The notes beneath the pieces were generated by a model. That model was given only the letters and a program-made list of their open reading frames with translations, was not told where the DNA came from and searched no databases. A DNA stretch of 64,000 nt from Phycomyces nitens (Eukaryota; Mucoromycota; Mucoromycetes; Mucorales; Phycomycetaceae). The stretch is from NCBI GenBank assembly GCA_022702545.1, contig JAHRBC010000003.1:2790001-2854000 (forward strand). The letters are read 5' to 3'. The translations under genes and the position numbers were made by a program. Below, in pieces: positions 1-10,241 of this stretch. Within the stretch, counting starts at the first letter, position 1; each line of letters begins with the position of its first letter.

Positions 1-497
1 ACCAGTTACTTACACTCACCCAAGTACCCTACGTGTCAGTACCAAACCCTCTATTATAGGTTCTTATGAGTTTAAATTTGTTGTACAAATATAGAAATTA
101 TAAATGTTCATACGATATCCACTTCTCTATTAAAATTCCAATTTTCGTTTTGTAAGGGAGGTCCTTTATGACCCACATCATTTTTGGCGTTCTATATGGA
201 GTTTACGGAGTTAGAAAGCCTAAGGAAAGAGGAGAAATCTGTAACCATTTTCAAGCAGGCAGATTTTGTAAGAATTTTACTAGTAAAATCTGTAAACAAG
301 TTAGGCACATGACCTTATTAGATTTTACCTACTCTTCACTACTGGTTTTTTACCAAATTATTCACCACTGCGCCAATAAAGATTGACAAGACTGACAATT
401 GATTTTTTATACAAATAGTACCAAAATAAAGTCACACAAGAAAAAAAAAAGGGAAACCGAGTATATCGGAATATAGAACGCCTTTCTTGATATACTG
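1..497. other. AT-rich spacer, no gene seen
   Basis: No open frame here looks coding. Positions 341-405 carry a degraded partial copy of the repeat family that makes the arms of the adjoining inverted-repeat element. The 13-mer actggttttttac occurs at 341-353 and again at 494-506, at the left edge of that element. Confidence 0.6.
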
Positions 498-900
498 GTT
501 TTTTACTTAGAATTGTCGCACTTGAGAAAATTAATTGTCGCAATTGAGGAGCTTTATTGTCGCACCTGAGAATCTTTATTGACGCACTTGCCAATAGTTA
601 TTAGCTGTGGTCATTTTTTAAAAAATAATAATCAAATAATATAAATTATAACAAAATAAATCTTCTTTTCAATTAACAGTACTAATGCCATCTTTTAGAA
701 GAGCAAGGAACAAAAGCAAGAAATATGTAGGACTCAAAGGTAGCATGAGCTTTCTGAATAGGTTGATTTTTTATATCCTTATTTTCTCCACCGCTACTAG
801 CTATTGGCAAGTGCGTCAATAAAGATTCTCAGGTGCGACAATAAAGCTCCTCAATTGCGACAATTAATTTTCTCAAGTGCGACAATTCTCAGTAAAAAAC
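498..900. mobile_element. MITE-like element with ~108-bp inverted arms
   Basis: Positions 498-607 and 792-900 are near-perfect inverted copies of each other, starting and ending with gttttttac / gtaaaaaac. Each arm holds four copies of a motif close to attgtcgca, spaced exactly 22 bases apart (at 512, 534, 556 and 578 in the left arm). About 180 bases of AT-rich DNA separate the arms and no ORF of transposase size is present. Short size, long inverted arms and subterminal tandem repeats fit a non-autonomous DNA transposon (MITE). No clear target-site duplication is visible, so the exact ends are uncertain. The superfamily cannot be assigned. Confidence 0.65.
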
Positions 901-1655
901 TTACCAATCCTTTCAATTTTTTTTTGTCCTAAAATGACACCCTACTCTCCAAAATTAAGAAAAAATTTATTATTCTGTTAGAAATGCAAATCTAATAAAC
1001 AATGAAAGCCAAGCTTACTCAAAAAGGATAAATGCCCCTCCTCTTTAATTCTCCATATTTAATGATATATAACCTGATATTCGAGATGACTTTTGTCACC
1101 ACTTTATATAAAATACTATATACAAAACATTGCAACCATTATATAGTCTTGATATACAAAGTAATGCTTTTTTTTAAAATCCTTTGCTATCTCAGATGCA
1201 AGGTTTGTGTATTGAAAGATAACCTACAGAAAAGTTGAAAAAATAATAATATTTTACACTAAACATGAGAGTGAAACTATTCAAAAAATCCAACAATGTT
1301 AGATGTTAAAACCGTTGTCTTTTTCTCTCAAACTTCTGAGCAATTTTCCAATTTAGAATAAGCTTATTTTATAATACCAGTCAAGAAATTTCAAGCCATA
1401 TTTTCTTCTGTGCTTGAAGTCACAAAACGTTGCTAAATATGTATAGATGGGCGGTCTGCCAATCAAAGCATTGCACAGAAAAAAACCTTGTTTTTATGCT
1501 TATAACACAACAAAACCCGGATATGACTCTCTCAAACGAATTAAATATGTATATATATACATATATATATCTGAATACGTTTTTAACTTACATGGCTCGA
1601 ATTACTTTCCAATACTTCAACAAGATAAAAACCTCCCCTAATAAAAAGCACCTTA
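901..1655. other. AT-rich spacer, no gene seen
   Basis: Only short overlapping frames rich in Ile, Tyr and Lys occur, typical of translated AT-rich non-coding DNA. A (TA)n-type microsatellite lies near 1545-1570. No RNA gene was recognised. Confidence 0.6.
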
Positions 1656-2309
1656 ATGCCTGATTATAGCCGTACCAGCAGTGTTGGCCCAGATGGCGCG
1701 GCTACCTTACGAACAACCAAGTCATATTCCAAGTCAAATTCCAAGGCACATCCCAAGTTTAATCCCAAGTCTGACATATTCCCCAAATATCTGTATGGCA
1801 GAATCAAACAACAACTCACCAAATCATCAGATAATAAAAAGCACTGCAAGAAATCTACAACTCTGGCCCATAATGAACACAAGAATAACCTCGTAATCAT
1901 AGTCACATTGATTACTGCCTTTACGGATATCTTCATATTTCACATAAATTACAAACTGGGTAATGATGCTCCAACCGGCCAATTGATTGCATTGTTTAAA
2001 GAGCTTCTGTCGATCAGCGATCTCGAAAAGGACAAGAAACAACATCAAGAAAGACTAGAAAACATACTTTTTGGAATTGTTCAAATGCCAAACAGCCTTG
2101 TTCCCAAATGGAAGATCTTGTGCGAATGGGCTCGACATCTCCGGTATACCGACAAGTGGGAAATGTCGCTTCGTTTTGGACTTACAGCCTTTGAAAGGAG
2201 TATCAGGATGGTGGATGGACCGAAAGCAAATTTGCTAAATTATTGTACAGAACAAGATTCAGATGTATTGAATGTGCAAAGTCGATTTGAAAAGATTAGT
2301 TTAAGTTGA
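1656..2309 (+). CDS. unrecognised protein, 217 aa
   Basis: A single open frame of 217 codons, longer than chance ORFs in this AT-rich neighbourhood. The N-terminal third is basic and Ser/Lys-rich, and is encoded partly by a 12-base repeat (ccaag core, about 1727-1775) giving a repeating SK/PK pattern. A hydrophobic stretch at about residues 78-95 could be a membrane segment. The C-terminal half (from about residue 100) is soluble and mixed charge, with Trp-containing helices (KWKILCEWARHL). I do not recognise a family. Introns or an upstream exon cannot be excluded, and the basic N-terminus may not be coding. No function is proposed. Confidence 0.4.
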   Translation: MPDYSRTSSVGPDGAATLRTTKSYSKSNSKAHPKFNPKSDIFPKYLYGRIKQQLTKSSDNKKHCKKSTTLAHNEHKNNLVIIVTLITAFTDIFIFHINYKLGNDAPTGQLIALFKELLSISDLEKDKKQHQERLENILFGIVQMPNSLVPKWKILCEWARHLRYTDKWEMSLRFGLTAFERSIRMVDGPKANLLNYCTEQDSDVLNVQSRFEKISLS

Positions 2310-3049
2310 TTTAGAACTATTATGTTGTTGTATTTTGTAAGTTTCTATGTCAATTATTATACTTTTCATTTCAGCATCATCATCATTGTCATTTTCATCA
2401 AGTGCTCTTGTATTCTTAAAGAATAGATAATATTATAGTTTACAATGTATATATATGTGTATAGTATGACATGTAAAATCAAGCAATAGTGGTTTTTACA
2501 AGCATTGAAATAATAAACTATTGAAAAATAAATTTAGGCGTACATTTCATTGTAATGTATATAAAGTTTTGTATTACAAATACAAAATCCACGTTATTTG
2601 AATATCCATCAAATTTAAGTTATTTACCTTAGAATCCTATATAAGTACGAAGAGGAGGATTATGGTGGTCTGTGGGTAAGCCACTCTCCTCTACCCCTTT
2701 TTTTTTGTCTATGATTTCTCAAGACCTTTTTTGTTGTTCTTCTCTATTGTACTTGGGATGCTATATGATCCATTGATCACCAGCACTATATCCATATAAT
2801 AAAAAATAATAATCTTTAATCTATGGGTAAGAAACAAATGTCAAATTACCAAAAAAAGAAACAGTATTCAATTATTGTACAATATCATCGTATTAGGAAA
2901 GAGGAATAAGACTAGGAATGATGTTTCCAACACACATAAGCCATTGGACAAGAATCAAGAATTATACTGATCTGTTGATGCCAATCTACGCATGTATATT
3001 TCAAGAGGTTGGTATTCTATAATGTTAAGGATGTCCCGGCTAGATACTG
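2310..3049. other. spacer with a hairpin and T-run
   Basis: Mostly AT-rich DNA between the unknown ORF and the convergent PIG-A gene. It holds one GC-richer hairpin at 2651-2692 followed by a T-run, listed separately. Nothing else was recognised. Confidence 0.55.
2651..2706 (+). terminator. hairpin followed by T-run
   Basis: agaggag (2651-2657) pairs with ctcctct (2686-2692), and inside it gtgg (2665-2668) pairs with ccac (2681-2684). The run of nine T follows at 2698-2706. On the plus strand this resembles the 3' end of an RNA polymerase III transcript or a 3'-end processing structure. No A/B boxes or known RNA fold were recognised upstream, so the role is open. Confidence 0.3.
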
Positions 3050-4894
3050 CTATGACTTTGGCTGGGATTTTGTTGCTTGAGGCCTGTCCACATAGTCTCT
3101 GTATCTTTTGTAGGGAAAAGGTTGAGCACGCTCAATTGAATCTTTTGGAAATGCAAACTCAAGGAATCTCCAAAACAGATAATCGAGTGCCATTACCATG
3201 CAGAATATCTTTCCTGCATATAGTCCACAGCCATAATAACGCCTCAGGCGCTCTATCAAAGGAGAGGATTGGGACTGAGATATAGTATCATATACCTAAC
3301 AGTAAAACAAATAAGATACATGACAATCTGTGAATCTTTACCTTTTCAGTACGCTCTGCAACATTGGACCAACTATACATATCCTTTAGCTCATCATTAA
3401 AGCGGCTTGGATCAACTTCTTCAAACTTGATCATTTGAATTGCTTTGGATACAGCAATGATTAGATCTAGATAATCATTCAAGCTTAATACTCATCTTTA
3501 TAAATCCCTCTTTTTTTTTTGGATTACCATCCTCCTCTGGTATCGCATAGTTTATCATATGGCTTGGCAAGACCTCGGGTACTCCTCCAACCTTTGTGCT
3601 CACCACCAACAATCTTTATACACACATTTTTGAGCATTGTTTAATTATTTTGCAACCATAATAGTCATAATAATAACAATAATAATAATGGCTTACCCTG
3701 CGCATGCAGCCTCTACAATAGCAATACAAAATGCTTCTGTCAGACTTGTGTTGAGAAATATATTGCCCTGAATCAATATATTCCGAACTTGGTGGTGCTT
3801 TACAGGGCCAAGAAGCTCCACTCTGTCGTGAAGTAGATGTTTTTCTCGCATTTGCTCAAGATCAATTCGTTTTGGTCCATCTCCACCTTTACAATAGATT
3901 GATTAATATTTCAAAGATATCATCTTAATGATCTCACCAATAAGAAACCTGACATTATGATACATTGAGCAGATCCGCGGAATAACAGCCACCAGCAAAT
4001 CCATTCCCTTGCGATATACCTGACGGCTAATTACCACGATTGTAACTATATCATTAAGATTATCAGCCCTCGTTTTTGTTGATCTAGGTTGCTTGGAAGT
4101 ATGGCTCACTCCAATTGGGATCAGCTGCAGAGGGATCAGGCTGGAATTGAGAAGCAACCACTGCATTTGGGATCACAGATACATTTCTTGGAGACAAGGC
4201 GGCTCTCAGGACAGTGTTTTCTTTACTAGAAAAAAAAGAAGAAGAAGAAGAGCTGGTTTAGCCAAGCCCATTCTTCAAGCCGACAAGCACAATGGCTTAC
4301 AAGGTCATCTTTTATTTTTATTTTTATTTTTACCTTGTGTGGGATACACATATGACATGATCAATGTCGCTCAATGTGAACTTTAGTAGCTTGTTTGTTA
4401 ATATTGAACTCGCATCTGCAAATCCAAAAAGAGAATGATCCGTAAAGCATGCCTTGAGCCCCATTGTCTTGCTATGTAAAATGCCTTCGTGGCAGAGTGA
4501 TGAAAATGCACCGTGACCGTGAACAATGCTAATGGATTCTCGAATCAAGATATTGCGAAACAAGGGAAAGAAGCCGTATATAGTGGGCAGAGTGGCTTCA
4601 TTGTGGATAACCAAGGTTGGGACATAGTACACTTTGAGGCCATTGGTCAGGTACCTTACACCTGTGCGATTTCCATACGCATGCGTAATGATGATGACCT
4701 TGGGAATTCATGTCAGTGATGTAAAGCCAACTTGGCTGACCAACCTTGTGCCCCCTGAGGATAAGGCACTGGGAGAGCAAGTAAAGATGACTTTCTACTC
4801 CACCCATGTTGGGGTAAAAGAAGTCCGAGACCATACTAAACACATGAGATTCTTGATGACAGTCTGTTGATGCCTACCATATATTGTACAGCAT
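3050..4894 (-). CDS. GPI3: PIG-A / GPI3, GPI GlcNAc-transferase catalytic subunit
   Basis: Catalyses the first step of GPI-anchor synthesis, moving GlcNAc from UDP-GlcNAc to phosphatidylinositol on the cytoplasmic face of the ER. Exons by splice signals and homology: 4894-4878, 4835-4745, 4698-4334, 4225-4110, 4045-3938, 3886-3697, 3613-3528, 3490-3342, 3295-3050, summing to 455 aa (human about 484, yeast 452). Recognisable family blocks: [17 protein letters not shown] at the N-terminus, [11 protein letters not shown], the GT4 fold with IGGDGPKR, and the EX7E-type block [13 protein letters not shown] hydrophobic stretch near the C-terminus (about 405-425) is the expected ER membrane anchor. 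The first coding exon is only 17 nt (MLYNI plus 2 nt); without it the conserved YNIC start is lost. The intron at 3491-3527 is only 37 bases and is the least certain junction. Confidence 0.92.
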
Positions 4895-4964
4895 GGGGAA
4901 AAAAAGAAAAAGAAAAAGAAAAAAAGATAGAGATGTGATGTGACGGCTAGAGAGCCAAACTTGT

Positions 4965-5691
4965 TTATTGTAATGTATAAATGTCTGATTGCCAAAGAGC
5001 AATACATCCTGTAAGATGTTTCTGGGTCACAAAGCCAGGTTGACGTAGGATGGCTCGAATGGATGTCTAGAGAAGATCTAAGGACGATTGCTGGAAATCA
5101 TTGAGGATTACCTTTAACATGTACTCTTCATCGTACATGGCCAATTGTTTGGATAAAATGTCAATCGTAGCCTGGCCATTGATCTCAGTCTTTAAAGACT
5201 GGTTGATCTGGACTGCACGATCGTATTCTTGATACATTTCATCAAGCAATTTTTTGTCTGTCCCATAGTCAATAAGATCAATCGAGGTGACAGGTGGATA
5301 GACTATACTTTACAGTTGTCTAAAAGTACTGTAATCTCTGGTGATTCTCCCAATAGCTCAATGTGCTCAAGTTGAATGGCCAACAGTACCTGAGCACCTT
5401 GTTCGCTCAGCTTTTTCCAAGTATCCGTGCTTGTTTTCAGTATTAGAATTTTAATAAAGACATGCTAATGAGGTGTTGATTGGCACTTGTATGAGCATAC
5501 CATTGCTTGAAGCGTTGTAATGATGCAGCCAAGGAATCGGACATTAGGATCAATATACAAGAGACGTCTCTCACCAGTCACCTTTTTTTAATAAAAATAA
5601 AATAAAATAAAAAACATGTCAAAAGGTACTCAATTGCCTCTCCGATACTCATAAGAGTTAAACAGCATGCCTTGTTGACTATCTTTTGGAG
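4965..5691 (-). CDS. unrecognised multi-exon gene, ~165+ aa
   Basis: Read on the minus strand, open segments join through good splice signals: 5581-5501, 5464-5314, 5257-5112, 5066-4965 (stop TAA at 4965-4967). An upstream exon ends at 5638 with either an ATG at 5652 or an acceptor at 5692. The first junction needs a GC donor (GAG|GCAATT), so the 5' end is uncertain. Intron lengths are 56, 36, 56 and 45. The product looks like a helical soluble protein, with segments such as LLYIDPNVRFLGC, QVLLAIQLEHIELLGES and ILRQPGFVTQKHLTGC. I do not recognise the family. The stop lies 70 bases from the PIG-A start on the same strand, so the two genes may share transcription signals. Confidence 0.5.
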
Positions 5692-5867
5692 CTAAAGAAG
5701 TGTAGCTTGTCAGACTATGTATTGCGGATCTTGAAAGCCAACCTTGCTACTTGAACGGGAGTGATCTTAGCCCCTTAATCTCTCCAGGCACAAAGACTTC
5801 TCCCCCTTTTTTTTCTGTTTGGTTACTATTGGCATCAACCTTCTCTTTCTTTCCCTTTTCCTTCAAC

Positions 5868-8800
5868 ATGGACTTCCTTGTCGCAGTTACTCAGAACAAC
5901 CTCGAAAGGGCCCGAGAATTACTTCAATCGGGTGTAGATGTCAATAGCTCCGTCCTATGGAACGCTAAAGACACCTTTTCGCCTGTCATACCACCAGACA
6001 TTGCTGCCCAACCTCACCTCTTACAGCAGCTCCAGAGTGACCAGGTCTACCAGACAAAACCACTCAATGTTGCTGTTCTTGGTGGTCATCCAGACATGGT
6101 GCGCCTACTGTTGAGTGCGGGCGCAGATATCAATAGCAAAGATGAACGCGGAAGGTAGAGACTCCCCTCCTTTTTTTTTTTTGATAACAAATAGTCGCTT
6201 AATCGTCTCTGTCTGCAGAACTGCACTTATCTGTGCAATCTATGGTCTCGATCTCGATGCAGCAAACATCAATACAACAAACCTACCACTCATTTCTCAG
6301 ACTCATCCAAGTCATTTGGAAATGATGAAGAGCATTCTCTTGTGTCATCCCAATCTTCATGTCTCTACTCTTGATTCGCCTCAATACGAGATCAAGGGCA
6401 TCACGCCCCTTTGCCTGGCTAGTTATCTAGGAAAAGCAGACATCATCCAGCTACTGTTGGATGACGGTCGAGTGAATGTTGACGGTGCGGATAGCAAACA
6501 GGCCACGGCCCTCATGTATGCCTGTAAGTAAAAAAAAAAAAAAAGTAGAAAGATAACAATGGAAACTAAAGAGAGACAGAGCAGCAAGAGATGGAAATGT
6601 GCCGATTGTAAAGATGCTACTGAGTTATCATGCCTCGCCTGATGCCACTGATAATCACGGTTGGTCTGCTATTCAATACGCCGAACGCAGTCCGGATATC
6701 GTCCAAGCGTGCGAAGAATCACTTCGCTGCAGAAGACCTGATGTGGCAGTAAGGAATCTAATTCGATACAGCCAAGATATACTCACATCTTTATCACAGC
6801 TACTCCACCCGCCTACAAGTGCAAAGTATCCTATTCACTATACAAAACTATCTGCACTTATTGCCACTCTTCCCTCATACCCATCCTCACTCTCTCATAT
6901 CCAATTCGATGTGATGCGAGATATCGATCTCCTGGACCCAAATGCCCTTCCACTTATCCAGATCATTCAGAATGCATTCCTACAGGCCATCAAGACTCAC
7001 GACCATCTCTCTCTCCAGGCCCTCTTGTTGTGGACACCTCCGATACATAAAGAAGACCGGCCGTCCTCAGGCCCATTGCTTATCAACCACCATGATCCAA
7101 AGACAGGAATGACTTTTCTTCATCATGCCATGCGTACCAAGCCAGTGCCTTCTCTAGACACCTTGGCCATGCTCTATCAGGCAGGCGCAGACATCAATGC
7201 GCAGACATACTATGGAAGAACAGCCCTCCATCATCTAGCTAGATTTGGGTTGGATGCTGACGGAAAGACTTGGGGGATCCAAAAGGCACCCAAGCCAGAT
7301 AATAAGCCTCGTGAAGAGGCTTCAAGTCAGGTTAAGCAAACATACCGCCTTTCCGTCCAAAGCGCTCTGTCGTCTCGGTCAGACACATCTGATCAATCCA
7401 GAGACCTAGACGGAAGGTCTGACAAGATTGTAGCCACAGCAACGCTGCCACAACATCTAGCCCTCTGCGCCTCTCTTCTCATCCGTCTCGGGGCATTGGT
7501 TACAATTGCAGACGTGAATGGAAATACTGCTCTTCATTTCGCAGCAGAGTTTGGTGGTGTTCCCGAAGTACTCAAGGTTCTGGTACTAGAAGGACACGCT
7601 GATTTTAGTGTAAAGAACAAAAAGGGCCATACTCCCATGGACCTGTGCAAGACAGAAGACATTAAAAGGCAACTCCAGATACTAGAGCAAGAGCGCAAAA
7701 AGTCCCTAAAGACCATATCAACAACCTCTATTGGAGGAAGCATTCGTCCTCTTGAGACAGCCAGCGATCGTTCTTCTCTTCATCGCTCTCCTTCCCGGTC
7801 CACACTTCAATCCGTCCAAGAATCTTGGCCAGTATCATCATTTCTTGGATCCTGCTCAGCTTCCGAGGTAGCAAGCCCCGCCAAGACATCAGAAGTAGAC
7901 GATGAGTTTGATAAGATCCTCCATACGTTCTTTCGGTACCAGACCACCTTTACAGACTCAATTGAGCGAGCCTTGGCTTATATCACTGATACTATATTGG
8001 GAGCGTGGCATGGTCCACAAGAACACCAAGCATCGGCAAATGAAGTGGAAAAGACAACTATCAGACTGCGGTTCGAGCTGCGGGAAGCCCATGAAATGTT
8101 TGAAAGGACAGACGAGAGAGCAGAACGGATGATGCTTCACTACCGAGAGACCTTGGAGGCCATTGAACAGACCCACCAGGTGGACTGGGATATCTCTGAG
8201 CAGCAACACGACAAGATTGAGAAACTATTCGATGTATTCGACAGAATTGATAGACGGTTCTATCAGTTGGAACTTGACCATGACGCGTTGATTAGTCATA
8301 TAGAACAGCTGCGGAAAGCGCTTGTGAGGCATAAACCTCGACATACAATTGGTCCCATTAATGATATATCCTCAAATGGGCTCCAGACCCTCAAGATAAT
8401 TGAGAGTGTTCCAATGGACCCCAGTGTGTTTATGAGAGAAGACCGAAGTCGTCTGTGCAGTGATGTCGCAAGCATGGTACGATCCCTTATGGAGGCCATT
8501 CACCGAGATCCAGGAGATCACAACCAAATTAGTCAAGAGATCGAGAAGCGTTGGAAGGAAGTCGAGAGGATCCTTAGTTTACCTGGAAATATTTCTCCTC
8601 CAGCCCTTGCTAAATCACATGGAGAACGACAGCGTGTGGTGCGAGTGTATGGAAACCAGACCCACACTTCACTAAACCACCTCGAATTGACATTTGACAT
8701 CTTGGCGTCCAATCTACACGAAATCCAGAAAGATATGGATGCTCTTCATGCCCAGCAGGAAGAGATGGTGATAAGTAAACAGCGCATGTATGACCGGTGC

Positions 8801-10075
8801 CTGGAGTTGGAACATGCTATACTTAATACCCCCCGTAATTCAGATGCCACTAGTGAAAAAACCAAAGAAGTTCTCCAGGCTGAGCTAGACCAGGTACTTG
8901 CGTGCACTCAGGCCTTATTTGATCGCCAGCAATTGATGGACACCGAGGGACGTCAATTGAGAGACGAGAAGATGCAATTGAAATCCGAATTCGAAGCTGT
9001 TCAGGCAGATCTACGCAAAGTTAGACCTCCTATCCTTCTTCAGGGTCTATTGGAGCGTCTGGAGACAGATGAGGGTGCGCCTGTACAGGTAGAAAAGGAT
9101 TGGAAAGAAGATGGCGCCCTGATAAAAGTAGTCGAGGCAGAAGAGACAGAAGAAATCGAGGAGTCAGGGATGATCAAGTTGGATACTATTCAGTCTGTCC
9201 AGGCAGCCCAGTGCTTAATGACTCGCTTGGATGCCAGTCTTTATTGTCTCAAGATAGTTGCCAGCCACCATCTAAGCAAATCTCGTCAGCGTCTGGTTGA
9301 GGTCCAGGCTACCTTGGGCCAAGCAAGCGCTGAACTAGAGACAAACAGGACCCAGATGAGAGCCCTGTATGATGATGCTGCTGATGTAGCTCGTCAAGTG
9401 TTTGCCTTGAAGACAGAGCTCGAGACAATTGTCCAGCACAGAAAGGATGAGATCATAAAGGTCTGGGAAGTTGTAGACGAGGTATCCGAGGGAATCGATG
9501 CCTCTATTTACCAGCAGAACCGCCCACCACCTCAGCAAAAGCAAGATACCAAAGAGAGGGTGGAGGAACAGGATCGGCATCAATGGATCATCAGAGAATT
9601 GGAGCAGCTGCAGCATGTACACCAGGACCTTCAAGATACCATGGCTGATCTGAGCCGTGAACAAGCCGAGATTGGGCAAGCATTAAGACAGTGTGAAATT
9701 GAACGAATAGAGCCACAGGTAGACGCACTGGTTGGGCAGCATGACCAGTCGTTGCTGACAATCAGCGACCGTCTCACAGACCTTATGGCATATGTGCGTG
9801 AGGGACAGCTTGGTTTACAGCATTGCATAAGTCTCGAAAGCAAGCCAGTTCAAAGAACTTCTGCCACAATTCTGCCCTACAGATCCTCTCGATACTTGCC
9901 TGATCCCAGACGTCTATCGGTGGCCATGAATACACCCAGCAAGAAACGATTGTCTACTCTTTCAGTATCTAGCATGTCATCCCTTTCATCTTATCAACAA
10001 GAACGCATGCTTACACGTGCATCCAATCTTAGCCAAGCATTATCACAGACACAGCGAAAACGTACAGTAGGATAA
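5868..10075 (+). CDS. ankyrin-repeat and coiled-coil protein, 1360 aa
   Basis: Exons 5868-6154, 6219-6523 and 6585-10075. I start at the ATG of MDFLVAVTQNN, where the first ankyrin helix begins; upstream is pyrimidine-rich leader. Ankyrin repeats fill roughly residues 1-230 (for example NVAVLGGHPDMVRLLLSAG and GNVPIVKMLLSYHASP) and a second set about 390-640 (YGRTALHHLARFG, GNTALHFAAEFGG). A Ser-rich linker follows at about 670-730, then long heptad-type coiled coils from about 750 to 1270 with many Gln, Glu and Leu. A Ser-rich tail ends in TQRKRTVG. No enzymatic motif was seen. The layout suggests a scaffold or tether, but I do not recognise an orthologue. It is convergent with the aldehyde dehydrogenase gene, 166 bases apart. 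Confidence 0.85.
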
Positions 10076-10241
10076 GATTATACCATATTGTTAATGTATA
10101 ACTTGCACTATGTATGCTGTTAAACATTAAAATAATAATAAATAATAATTATAATAAATAAATAAATAATTTGCAAAATGAAAGGTATTTTATTGACATG
10201 AAGAAAAAAATAGAGGGAATTGTTGTACATTGGTATTGTTT

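Noticed and set aside
5315..5400. Apparent frameshift in the unknown gene, suggesting a pseudogene
   Set aside because: A 56-base intron with a GTAAAG donor and TGGGACAG acceptor (5258-5313) restores the frame, so the gene is better read as intact.
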